DNA from: Bin5 sp965220715
Lineage (GTDB): Bacteria > Chloroflexota > Anaerolineae > Caldilineales > Caldilineaceae
NCBI GenBank assembly: GCA_965220715.1
Contig: OZ244843.1
Coordinates: 5,394,001-5,458,000, forward strand
DNA: 64,000 bases
Direction: 5' to 3'
The position numbers and the translations under genes are program-made. How positions within the stretch are numbered: position 1 is the stretch's first letter; every line of letters begins with the position of its first letter. Below, piece after piece: positions 43,979 to 51,316 of the stretch. The notes beneath the pieces are model-generated. The model was not told where the DNA came from, did not search any database, and saw only the letters and a program-made list of their open reading frames with translations.

Positions 43979-45617
43979 CTAAACGCAGATGCCGACGGGT
44001 GTCCAGTCGTATTGGGCGGGGATGCTGAAGGTAATGCCGGAGATGTGGTTGCCTGTGACCGCGAGGCGCTTCCAGTTGGCGGGGTTGACGGACCTGACGA
44101 TGGAGCCGTCATGGCCTAGGAAGCCGGCTGCGGGGCAGGCAGGGTTAGCGGTGCTGTCAAAGCGGTAAAGGCCGATAACAATGTGCGGCGCTTCTGCTGC
44201 TGCCGAGAGGAAAACCTTTTCTATGGGTATGCGCTCGAAGGCGAATGTGTTGTCTGATCTCTTGACGGCGGTGCTGGTGCTATAGAGCCTTTTGGCGCCT
44301 GCGGGGGAGCGCATACTCAGATGCAGAACATAGGTATGGGCTTGAGGAGGCTGGCTGCCAGGCCCGGTCAGCGTTCCGCGCAGTTCGAAGCGCTGGATCT
44401 CACAGAAGCAAATCGGTGTGGCGTTGCCGAACACATCCTCAATGAGGGCTGCGGCGATGGGATCGTAATCTGCGAGCTCCTGATAACCAGATCCCAGCCA
44501 GCCATCAAATTCGCTGGGCGAGAACCAGGCTCTGACGGCTTCAGCCCAGTATTCCCAGACATCATTAGACGCGTATGTATCCTCCCACCGTCCTCTAAGT
44601 ATGGCAGTCCGATAGGCGCCATTGAGCCGGGCAATGAACTCGTCAGCGCCGGGTTGCAATCTGAGCGCGTCTTCGACCAGGTGCGCGGCTTGGTGAATGA
44701 GGACGTGATTGCAGTGCCGGGCCGTTTCGGGTGCGGCTGCGACCCAGCCGTAGGGCGTTCTTCCGGCGGCCCCCACCACCTCTTGGGAAAACCCCGATTC
44801 TTTGAATTCAGGGAGATCGGTGATGCGGCCCCCTTTCTCGAATCTGTCGGGATAGATGATAACCCGGTAACCGATTTCGGCCATGGTCGAAAGGAGGTCG
44901 GGCCGGTCAGAGAGCATGCCCAGTATGGTGTTCCGCACCTGATACAGCTCTTCGTCCGACACGTCCAGGGATGAGAGGACCGGGACTCCGACAACGTCCA
45001 GGTATTTCTTATAGTAGGGATGGACGTTGAGCGATTGGGGGGGCGATGACACTTGTCTGCTTGTTGCCGGCGTCGGTGACGGCGTTGGTGTGTGGGCTGA
45101 CGGCAGGGTCACTTCCGCATACTCGGACCAGGCACTGACGTCGCCGGCGGCGTTGACGGTGCGCGCGCTGTAGTAGTAGGTTATGCCGGGCACAACTTCG
45201 GTGTGTGTGTGGGTCGTGCCGGTCAGGTTGTCGCCGCCGATATTCTGCCAGCTGATGGCGGCGTCCCACCAGGAAATGAGTGTATAGCGCGCTGCGCCGG
45301 AGACGGCGTCCCAACGCACGTCCACCGCGCCGTCTTTGGCCACGGCAGTCAGGACCGGAGCAGAAAGCTCGGCTGCTGCCGAAGTCGGCGTCGGCGTCAC
45401 ACCAGGAGATCAGTTCGTAGCGCACAGCGTCGGGGATCTCTGTCTAGCTCAGTTCGACGGCGCCGACTGTGGGCTTCGCCAGCAACGAGGGCGCGGAGAG
45501 CGGGGAGGCCGGCGCAGTTTGCTGGGCGGCGGAAGGGTTGGTGTGCGGTAGAATGGCAGCAACGGCCAGGAGAATCGCGGCGAGGGTCGTGCAGACTCGC
45601 CGAAGAGATGGGGCCAT
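43979..45617 (-). pseudogene. Broken FN3-metallopeptidase gene (nonsense mutation, deletion/frameshift, altered active site)
   Basis: A proper start exists at ATG 45617: MAPSLRRVCTTLAAILLAVA is a signal peptide, and the frame enters an FN3 domain (APSLLAKPTVGAVELS) but hits TAG at 45446-45444, where the paralog has Trp. Read through, it continues TEIPDAVRYELISW and then must shift frame near 45400 to reach a second FN3 domain and the peptidase region; most of the first FN3 is missing. The remaining frame to 43979 matches the protein at 51317-53794. Its zinc motif reads HQAAH (codons 44695-44681) where the paralog has HEFAH, so the catalytic Glu is lost. EYWAEAVRAWF remains. Confidence 0.8.
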
Positions 45618-45784
45618 TGTTATGCCCCTGTCACAGAGCGATTTAAGAGGCCCAGTTTATGTGAACGCGGTCGCATAGCAGGCGATCCGGTGGAAGGCGG
45701 GACGGGGGACAAGTCCGATCCTTGCGCGAAATATGACAGTTTTCACTTCGCTTAAGACGCTGTTTGGAAGGGGAAAATTCCGGG

Positions 45785-45975
45785 ACTGCGGTTGTCTGAA
45801 CTGTGATTTGGGGAGACTTAGGGGATGGGCTGTGAGGAACTGCAGTGGATAGTGGATAGTGGATAGTGAACTGCAGGGGTTAGTGGCTCCGCTGGTGCGC
45901 GGTTGTCTGAACTGTGATTTGGGGAGATTTAGGGGATGGGCTGTGATTTGTGTGGGCGTGGTTGGTGAGGTGGAA
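45785..45975. repeat. Dispersed TTGTCTGAACTGTGATTTGG repeats and heptamers
   Basis: Two copies of TTGTCTGAACTGTGATTTGG with GGAGA(C/T)TTAGGGGATGGG begin near 45793 and 45903. Between them (45838-45890) is AACTGCAGTGGATAGTGG with AGTGGAT units. The rest of the 45618-46078 gap holds nothing recognisable. Confidence 0.6.
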
Positions 45976-46078
45976 TCGGGTGGGTTGAGGGGGGTATTTT
46001 TATGAGTTTTTTCATATTTATATGTCCGCTTTGTCCGCTCGGAGGGGTGTTTTTTGTTGAGAATTGGGCTAATGCGGG

Positions 46079-46420
46079 CTATTTGTCCATGTTGTCCATG
46101 CGTTTGAGGAGGGCCATGAGGGTGCGCAGGTCGTTTTTTTCGGCGGCCTGCTGGCGGATGGTGTTGATGAGGTCCTGGCGGCCTTCGGCGCGGCCGGAAT
46201 GGATTGCGGCTAAGATCCGGGGGGCGACGTCGGGTATGGGACGCCTGTCTTCGTCCTCCAGGCCGTCGAAGAAACCTTCTTTGTAGAGCTCGGTCTCTTC
46301 GAGTTCTTCGCGCCAGCGGCGGAGGGTACGGTCGGAGATGCCGATGATAGAGGCGAGGTCTTTCCAGGTTGCGCCGTCCTTGGCGGCTTCGCGGAGGGTT
46401 TGGAGGTCTTTGTCATTCAT
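46079..46420 (-). CDS. Small helix-turn-helix protein, phage-terminase-small-subunit-like
   Basis: 113 residues from ATG 46420 with AGGAAG upstream. The N-terminal region TLREAAKDGATWKDLASIIGISDRTLRRWREE is a clear helix-turn-helix. The rest is charged and helical, ending LMALLKRMDNMDK. This layout fits small terminase subunits or other phage DNA-binding proteins. Lying on the same strand as the next three small genes, it probably belongs to a phage-derived cluster. No large terminase is present. Confidence 0.6.
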   Translation of the reverse strand: MNDKDLQTLREAAKDGATWKDLASIIGISDRTLRRWREELEETELYKEGFFDGLEDEDRRPIPDVAPRILAAIHSGRAEGRQDLINTIRQQAAEKNDLRTLMALLKRMDNMDK

Positions 46421-46672
46421 TGGGTCTTCCTATTGCGGGCACATAAGGTGATTGGGCAATGTTGTGGATAGGCATAGGGGGGCGCGGCGTGCGCCGGTGG
46501 GCCGGCCTGGCGAAGCGGGAGGCTGCCAGTGTGTCCGCGGTCTACTGGGCTGCAGCGGGCTTGCGGTGGTCATACTCTGTTGTCCAGGATTTCGCACAGA
46601 TGTTCATGTGTCGCAGGTATTGTAGCAGATTGGGGTTGAAAGAGACTAGTTCGTTGCTGAATAAGAAAGTTT

Positions 46673-47107
46673 TCAACGTCGGTAACGGTTTTGCTTGTGG
46701 CCTGGTCGGGCGGGCGGGAGAGGCGATCGCCGCGATGCAGTGGATTGAATGTGGACAAGCATTGTTTCGACGGCGGCGAGCAGCTGCTCATCGGAGCGGA
46801 GCCTGTGAAGAAAGTGTCTGTGGCAGGCGTCCTCGATGCGGTCTGGGTCAACGTGCCCGGCGGCATCTTCTCTGAACAGTTTTTTGAGCAGGGCAGATAT
46901 GTGGAAGCAGACGAGAAAAAGGGGCGTATCCTCTACCATGCGGTCAGTTGCGGTCATGAGCCGTTCCCAGAGCTCTTTGCCGACGCCCCGGCTGATTATC
47001 CCGTGCCGACCGGCGCCGAGAGAGCAATAGAGGGCGAAGGCGACATCGTAGGGATTCTGCTCGTTGTGTTGCTGCGCCCGCGGCGGGGGCTTTCTTTTCG
47101 TTTTCAT
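46673..47107 (-). CDS. Hypothetical protein, phage-like cluster
   Basis: 144 residues from ATG 47107, with AAAGGAG upstream. It is basic at both ends (MKTKRKPPPRAQQHN ... RPGHKQNRYRR) with a helical centre (YDVAFALYCSLGAGRHG, LFLVCFHISALLKKLF). I recognise no family. The good ribosome-binding site and position between two phage-like genes support it as real. Confidence 0.55.
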   Translation of the reverse strand: MKTKRKPPPRAQQHNEQNPYDVAFALYCSLGAGRHGIISRGVGKELWERLMTATDRMVEDTPLFLVCFHISALLKKLFREDAAGHVDPDRIEDACHRHFLHRLRSDEQLLAAVETMLVHIQSTASRRSPLPPARPGHKQNRYRR

Positions 47108-47172
47108 TTGCGTCTCCTTTCGTAAGCGAACGGGAGGCGGTTGCGATTTCAGACAGTCCGGACTCGTTTGCA

Positions 47173-47304
47173 TCAAAGAGGGGGGTAAAGGCTATACGTC
47201 TGACGGTAATGGAACAGATGCAGATCCCGATTGATGCAGTACAGGTTGAACTGCCCCTCGCGGACAGCGCGACGCCGGGCCGAGGCCTCAATCTCTTTCG
47301 TCAT
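47173..47304 (-). CDS. Possible 43-residue small protein
   Basis: ATG 47304 overlaps the end of the upstream gene by 17 bases and reads MTKEIEASARRRAVREGQFN followed by an aromatic-rich tail ending PL. The overlap and same-strand context fit a translated small gene, but there is no strong ribosome-binding site and no known family. Confidence 0.35.
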   Translation of the reverse strand: MTKEIEASARRRAVREGQFNLYCINRDLHLFHYRQTYSLYPPL

Positions 47305-48541
47305 CGGCGGTTTCGGAGTTCCCGTAAAGCTTTTGTAACACTTCATTGGACTCATACCAGCCTTCAGTTGCCATTTGGAGGGCCCTCTCCTCGACCTGCC
47401 CAGCAAGGCGGACGTCGCGGCGTTCGTGGCGGGATTTGCGATTGGACGCTTCGTTTATGCGCGAGACTTGCTGCAGAAGATCGCGTTGACGGCCGGCGAG
47501 AAGCGGGAGGAGCTTGCGCGTTGTTGCGCGGTCCAGGCGGCCGATATCCGCCTTTTCGAGGGCCCTATTGGATTGGAGCAGGCCGTGGAGATGCGATTCA
47601 TAGGCTTTGTCCTGCAGGATCTGATGTTGGAGTTCGTCGCGGGCGAAGGGTTGGTCGGCGAGGTGGGCTTGGTAAGCGGCGGCGCGCTCTTGCCAGGTCC
47701 ATTTGCGGGCGATCTTGGCGAGCGTGGTCTCGCCGTCGATGCCGGCCATCCTCGCTACTTGCCAGGTCGATTGCAGAAACATCAGGCTCAGATAGATGCG
47801 GAACTGGTAGAAGTGTTTGGCAGTTTCTTCGGGTTGCTGCTCCCATGGGATGATTTCGGCGGGGACATCTGGGCCAGGATCCTGATGGATATCGGTTTGG
47901 GGATCGTTCAACGCCGCGTCAGGTCGTTGACTGCCGCTACTGTCTGGCTCATTGGCGGTGTCAGGTTCGACTTCTCGATATATTTTCTGTAATACTGGTT
48001 CCACCCATTCTGCATCGATTTCACGTGCTCTTTCCACAATTGTCCAGTACAGCTCCTTTTCATCGAAGTCCAGCTCTCCGGCCTCTTTCATGGGCGAGAT
48101 AAGGCTGAGAAGGCCGCGCTGGCGCCGGATGAGGGTGCCCAGATGCTTGCGAACCTCGGCCCGGTCCATTGTTGCAGTGGCCGCGTCAGCAAGGGCACGG
48201 CCTGTATCGTTCAGGCCGTTGAACCGGGCTACGTAGGCGAGTTCATTGAGGAGCTGGCTGCGCCAATCTGTCAGGAGGCTGTAGAACGCGGTACCCTGGT
48301 CATCGCAGGCGGCGGCGCGTTCTTTCCAGCTCCACTGGCAGCCGGCCTTGGCGACGAGTCTGCTGCCGGGAGACAGACCTGCGGTTTGGGCGACGTTGGT
48401 CAAATTGCGGGGCGGGGGGAGGGTGAGATATATCTGGAACCATCTGTAGCGATCAAGGGGTTCGTCAGGTTGCTGCTCCCAAGGTTCCGGCTCAGATTCG
48501 ATTTCGCCGGCCGGTTCCTCTCCTGGGTAGGGATATTTCAT
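47288..48541 (-). CDS. Internally duplicated terminase-small-subunit-like protein
   Basis: 417 residues from ATG 48541 with AAGGAG upstream; a farther ATG adds residues of no family type. The protein is two copies of one unit: residues 20-190 and 232-417. Each begins PWEQQPxE, has a helix-turn-helix-like segment and the motif W(S/T)WxERAAA (70-78 and 281-289), and ends in a helical region with VLQKIY or VLQKLY. The PWExQPxE ... WxWxERAxAY pattern is one I associate with phage small-terminase-like DNA-binding proteins. A linker of about 40 acidic and polar residues joins the units. It is probably a two-site DNA-binding protein. Confidence 0.6.
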   Translation of the reverse strand: MKYPYPGEEPAGEIESEPEPWEQQPDEPLDRYRWFQIYLTLPPPRNLTNVAQTAGLSPGSRLVAKAGCQWSWKERAAACDDQGTAFYSLLTDWRSQLLNELAYVARFNGLNDTGRALADAATATMDRAEVRKHLGTLIRRQRGLLSLISPMKEAGELDFDEKELYWTIVERAREIDAEWVEPVLQKIYREVEPDTANEPDSSGSQRPDAALNDPQTDIHQDPGPDVPAEIIPWEQQPEETAKHFYQFRIYLSLMFLQSTWQVARMAGIDGETTLAKIARKWTWQERAAAYQAHLADQPFARDELQHQILQDKAYESHLHGLLQSNRALEKADIGRLDRATTRKLLPLLAGRQRDLLQQVSRINEASNRKSRHERRDVRLAGQVEERALQMATEGWYESNEVLQKLYGNSETADDERD

Positions 48542-49103
48542 GGTGTTGCTCCTTACATGCGGGCAACAAAAAAGCGCCCGCTTGTTGGCGGCGATGCGGG
48601 GCGAGTTGGTTTGGGTAACTCGCGCGGCAGAGCCGTGAAGAAGCGGAGCGCCTGGGGTTGATGTGGATACGGGCGGCGACCTGTGGAGGCGGGGCCCGAA
48701 CCCGGGAACCGACAGGGGATCCAAGGTTTAGGTTTGTGCCGGCCGGGGAGAGGTTCTCCCTGTTGGCCAGTCTGGCATGTAGTATAGGGCCTTTTGAGGG
48801 ATTTGTCAAGGGCTGTTTTGGGGGATAAAGGAAGGGGATAGGGGTTAGGGGCGAGGGGTTAGGGGATAGGTACGGGGCGAACAGGTAAGCGCTGGTACGA
48901 GCGTTTGGGGAAAAAAGGGGATGCGCAGTGCGGCCAGGGGGGGTTGCAGCGGTCTTTGGGACGGGCAGGCGTGGGGTGGCGCGGAACTGTCTAGGGGCTC
49001 TATCAGGCCTTGTCAACATTGATATAATATTTATTAGATAAATCTGCGGGACGAAGGGAACCCGCAAGGGGCGCCCTTATAGAACGCATGTTCGTGTGGT
49101 TGG
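48542..49103. other. Noncoding gap upstream of the phage-like cluster
   Basis: 48559-48581 forms an inverted repeat (GCGGGC ... GCCCGC) just before the ribosome-binding site of the duplicated gene. 48830-48875 is a run of heptamers of the GGGGNTA/GGGGCGA type. 49010-49015 (TTGACA on the minus strand) is an isolated -35-like box with a poor -10. No gene is seen. Confidence 0.45.
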
Positions 49104-49258
49104 TTACCACTGTTCGTGGGTGATATTGTGGTTGGCGTCGACGGTGAAGGGGTAGGGTTTGTCGATGTCGTGGGGGGTCTGTCGGCGTAGAAAGTGCTGA
49201 CGCGGAGCTTATTTTGGGCGGGCAGGTAGTCGATAGTGACAGGTTTGCCGGTGCCCGC
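49104..49258 (-). pseudogene. 3' relic of the secreted PRPG-linker family
   Basis: The minus strand encodes the last 50 or so residues of the family (VTIDYLPAQNKLRVSTFYAD ... NHNITHEQW, then TAA), nearly identical to the end of the intact gene at 49766-50419. A G run of six (49172-49177) replaces the seven (49834-49840) in the intact copy and shifts the frame. The upstream part of the gene is absent. Confidence 0.75.
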
Positions 49259-49320
49259 AATTGGGATGATGGACGTGTTCGGAGGGAGTGCGTCTGACCC
49301 AGGAGACGCTGATGGAGTCG

Positions 49321-49551
49321 TTAGTTGGGGAGGCGTGAAAGAATTTTTGTTAAGACGCTGAGTAATGTTGCCAATGAAGCTATACCCACACCAACGATCC
49401 AGATAACAGTTTTGAGGGTTGCCTTTGACACGTCATCTTCGGTCGCCAAGTGTTCATAGGCGCCCTGCAATTCAACTGTGCTCTTCGTTACGTCGTCTAC
49501 TCTGTTTTCGAGCCTATTTTTTCGGTCTCCATGTTCGGACATTGCTACCAT
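49321..49551 (-). CDS. Small coiled-coil membrane protein, holin-associated (XhlA-like)
   Basis: 76 residues from ATG 49551 (GAAGGGGGG upstream; ATG 49542 is the alternative). A polar coiled coil (DRKNRLENRVDDVTKSTVEL) precedes one membrane helix (TVIWIVGVGIASLATLLSVLT) and a short basic end. This layout is that of phage XhlA/holin-accessory proteins. A longer reading upstream runs antisense-like through the neighbouring secreted gene and is spurious. Confidence 0.5.
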   Translation of the reverse strand: MVAMSEHGDRKNRLENRVDDVTKSTVELQGAYEHLATEDDVSKATLKTVIWIVGVGIASLATLLSVLTKILSRLPN

Positions 49552-49667
49552 CCCTGAACCCCCCTTCAATAGGCTACCTGCATGCGAACAAATGTTACCA
49601 CAGAGTAAGCATGGTGCACAGAGTATATGTAAAGTATCAGTTTGGGGCTTAGAATCCCCAAGAAAAG

Positions 49668-49689
49668 ACGCGCTCCGGTTGGAGCGCGT
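49668..49689 (-). terminator. Terminator of the secreted protein gene at 49766-50419
   Basis: Perfect nine-base stem ACGCGCTCC/GGAGCGCGT with a four-base loop; the minus strand continues CTTTTCTT. It may also work on the plus strand (TTTTG). Confidence 0.7.
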
Positions 49690-49765
49690 TTTGAATTGGA
49701 GGTGGTGACCGGTATCGGTCAGTTTAGCTTGCGGCTGGGCGTGCGTGCAGCCGCAAGGGGCGCGG

Positions 49766-50419
49766 CTACCACTGTTCGTGGGTGATGTTGTGGTTGGCGT
49801 CGATGGTGAATACGTAGGGTTTGTCGATGTCGTGGGGGGGTCTGTCGGCGTAGAAGGTGCTGACGCGGAGCTTATTTTGATCGGGCAGGTAGTCGATGGT
49901 GACGGGTTTGCCGGTGCCGGGGTTGAAGCCGGTGTAGAGTGTGACGGGGTCGCCGGAATACTGATGCGCGAGGATGTTGAAGGCATCGAAGAATGGGCCG
50001 ATGTCACTGGCGCCGTCGCGGTTGATGAAGTAGACGCGCAGGCCGGTTCCGGCCTGGCTGAGCTGGATGGGCGTGGCGGGGTGGAGGACGATGGCATTGG
50101 GAGGCGGCCAAGGGTATATTACGGGCCTAATGAGCCCGTTCTCGGTCGCGGGCGGGTCTACGCCTCCCCCACCTGTATTTGACGTCTGTCCGCCACCGCC
50201 TCCGCCTCCGCCTCCGCCACCACCACTGCCTGGCCGGGGTGTCTCTCCCCCCCCACCGTTATCATCGTCATCTGTCGGTATGGGCGCGTCCGCTCGCTGC
50301 GGCAGGTCATCTGAAAACGCCGGTGATGCGTGTGCGGCGGCTACCGAGGTTGAGGCAATTGTCAGCAACAGGACCACGGTGATGACTGCTGCCAACCTGA
50401 AGCGCTTCCGATGGAACAT
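49766..50419 (-). CDS. Secreted PRPG-linker family protein, member 1
   Basis: 217 residues from ATG 50419 with AGGAGA upstream. A signal peptide (MFHRKRFRLAAVITVVLLLT, cleaved after about residue 30) is followed by an acidic/Gly linker with ETPRPG and a run of 12 Gly. The conserved C-terminal domain starts at WPPPNAIVLHPATPIQLSQ and includes GLRVYFINRDG, LYTGFNPGTGKPVTIDYL, LRVSTFYAD and the end NHNITHEQW. I do not recognise this domain. Four related genes or fragments lie within 12 kb. Probably exported; function unknown. Confidence 0.8.
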   Translation of the reverse strand: MFHRKRFRLAAVITVVLLLTIASTSVAAAHASPAFSDDLPQRADAPIPTDDDDNGGGGETPRPGSGGGGGGGGGGGGQTSNTGGGGVDPPATENGLIRPVIYPWPPPNAIVLHPATPIQLSQAGTGLRVYFINRDGASDIGPFFDAFNILAHQYSGDPVTLYTGFNPGTGKPVTIDYLPDQNKLRVSTFYADRPPHDIDKPYVFTIDANHNITHEQW

Positions 50420-50557
50420 TTACTTCTCCTATTTGGAACCAGGGAAACTCAATTGTTTCACAAAACACTCTGAAGGGCGCTACTAACTTTACACCAAAGA
50501 GGGGGAGGTGTCAATTTCGGTTTGTCTGAACTGTGATTTGGGGGATTCAGGGGATTA

Positions 50558-51190
50558 ACGAAGAACACCTTATTGTCCGCGGTGGGGGGCGGAGAACTGC
50601 TTTTTTTTGTCCGCGGAGGGCGCGGAGAGACGCGGAGAACTGCGAAGAACACCTTATTGTCCGCGGTGGGGGGCGGAGAACTGCCTTTTTTTTGTCCGCG
50701 GAGGGCGCGGAGAGACGCGGAGGACTGCGAAGAACACCTTATTGTCCGCGGTGGGGGGCGGAGAACTGCTTTTTTTTGTCCGCGGAGGGCGCGGAGAGAC
50801 GCGGAGAACTGCGAAGAACACCTTATTGTCCGCGGTGGGGGGCGGAGAACTGCCTTTTTTTTGTCCGCGGAGGGCGCGGAGAGACGCGGAGGACTGCGAA
50901 GAACACCTTATTGTCCGCGGTGGGGGGCGGAGAACTGCCTTTTTTTGTCCGCGGAGGGCGCGGAGAGACGCGGAGAACTGCGAAGAACACTTTATCGTCC
51001 GCGGAGGGGCGCGGAGAACTGCCTTTTTTTTGTCCGCGGAGGGCGCGGAGAGACGCGGAGAACTGCGAAGAACACTTTATCGTCCGCGGAGGGGCGCGGA
51101 GAACTGCCTTTTTTTTGTCCGCGGAGGGCGCGGAGAGACGCGGAGAACTGCGAAGAACACCTTATTGTCCGCGGTGGGGCGCGGTGGAAG
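50558..51190 (+). repeat. Array C: TCCGCGGTGG/TCCGCGGAGG tandem repeat, 84-85-bp unit
   Basis: Unit starts at 50576, 50660, 50745, 50829, 50914, 50998, 51083 and 51168, alternating 84 and 85 bp. Each unit contains two subunits, one beginning TTGTCCGCGGTGGGG (or CGTCCGCGGAGGGG) and one TTTTTTTGTCCGCGGAGGGC. A TTGTCTGAACTGTGATTTGG element (50521-50541) precedes it. It fills the gap between two minus-strand secreted-protein genes. Confidence 0.92.
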
Positions 51191-51316
51191 GCGGTTGGAA
51201 TTGGGGCAGGCTGTTTTGATGGGTTATGCGAATGGGAAGGTGGGATGGGTGATAGTAGCGGCCGGCGGCGTCGTTTTGTCTTGTTTCGGGCGATCTTGTG
51301 CGGATGTTAAGGGAAG

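Noticed and set aside
46459..46875. Plus-strand frame of 138 codons in the phage-like cluster
   Set aside because: Lies opposite the supported minus-strand gene, with no ribosome-binding site or family match.
48665..48745. Minus-strand tRNA-like GGTTCCCGGGTTCGGG segment
   Set aside because: The T arm does not pair and A58 is missing; no cloverleaf can be built.
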